Assembly (NCBI GenBank): GCA_028685875.1
Contig: JAQUDD010000006.1
Span: forward strand, 1 to 64,000
Direction: 5' to 3'
DNA from: Candidatus Absconditabacteria bacterium
GTDB taxonomy: Bacteria; Patescibacteriota; Gracilibacteria; Absconditabacterales; Absconditicoccaceae
DNA: 64,000 nucleotides
The position numbers and the translations under genes were made by a program. Numbering within the stretch: the first letter of the stretch is position 1; the number at the start of each line of letters is the position of its first letter. Below the pieces are notes generated by a model. The model worked only from the letters and a program-made list of their open reading frames with translations. It was not told the origin of the DNA and did not search any database. This document shows positions 63,974 through 64,000 of the stretch, in pieces.

Positions 63974-64000
63974 TGCTATTTTCCACAGTAAAATCTGATT

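Overview
The window is an AT-rich chromosomal segment of a bacterium that reads UGA as glycine (NCBI translation table 25). This code is known from the candidate phyla Gracilibacteria (BD1-5/GN02) and Absconditabacteria (SR1) of the Patescibacteria/CPR. Under the standard code most housekeeping genes here (gyrB, copA, an ABC exporter, dnaK, nusA, cysS, dnaG, elp3, tatD) fall into pieces. Each piece ends at TGA and the next resumes in the same frame, and many of the TGAs sit where the family has glycine. Read with UGA as Gly, the window becomes about 45 intact genes ending in TAA or TAG. All CDS coordinates below use that reading. I saw no tRNA or rRNA gene, so the expected glycine tRNA with a UCA anticodon must lie elsewhere.

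Layout. 0.3-8.5 kb: an RlmL-like rRNA methyltransferase, a YgjP-like metalloprotease, an M16 peptidase with a gutted duplicate that hosts a Vat-type antibiotic acetyltransferase, an ABC exporter, pyrophosphatase and thioredoxin reductase. 8.7-14 kb: two pilin-like membrane proteins, then a copper cluster (CopA ATPase and an HMA/SafE/cupredoxin fusion) behind two abutting operator-like palindromes. 14.7-23 kb: a VanY-type carboxypeptidase, GrpE, two large membrane-anchored unknowns, GyrB and CysRS. 24-28 kb: a Cys-rich, calcium-binding surface protein. 28.9-44.6 kb: DEAD-box helicase, NusA, glycosyltransferase, YbaB, DnaK, HolA and Elp3, separated by repeat-rich spacers. 37.4-38.3 kb is a gene-poor island with three minus-strand promoters and a candidate small RNA. 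44.7-51 kb: a 2,097-residue DUF285/Ig-like/SLH surface protein. 52-57 kb: peroxiredoxin, a large unknown, a GH26-like glycosidase and a DUF456 protein. 57.3-64 kb: a VirD4/TraD-like ATPase, primase, an FkbM methyltransferase and TatD.

How the genes fit together. The information-processing genes look like a normal reduced CPR core. Much of the remaining coding capacity goes to the cell surface: two giant repeat proteins, several single-pass extracytoplasmic proteins, a carboxypeptidase and pilin-like proteins, with a secretion-type ATPase further on. This fits a cell that lives attached to or close to others, but that is inference.

The most unusual signals are three. Palindromic repeat elements occur in spacers and also sit in frame inside at least five protein genes; the elp3 copy carries TGAs that only this code can read. 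The acetyltransferase is nested in the remains of a duplicated M16 gene. A minus-strand small-RNA candidate sits behind a duplicated promoter.
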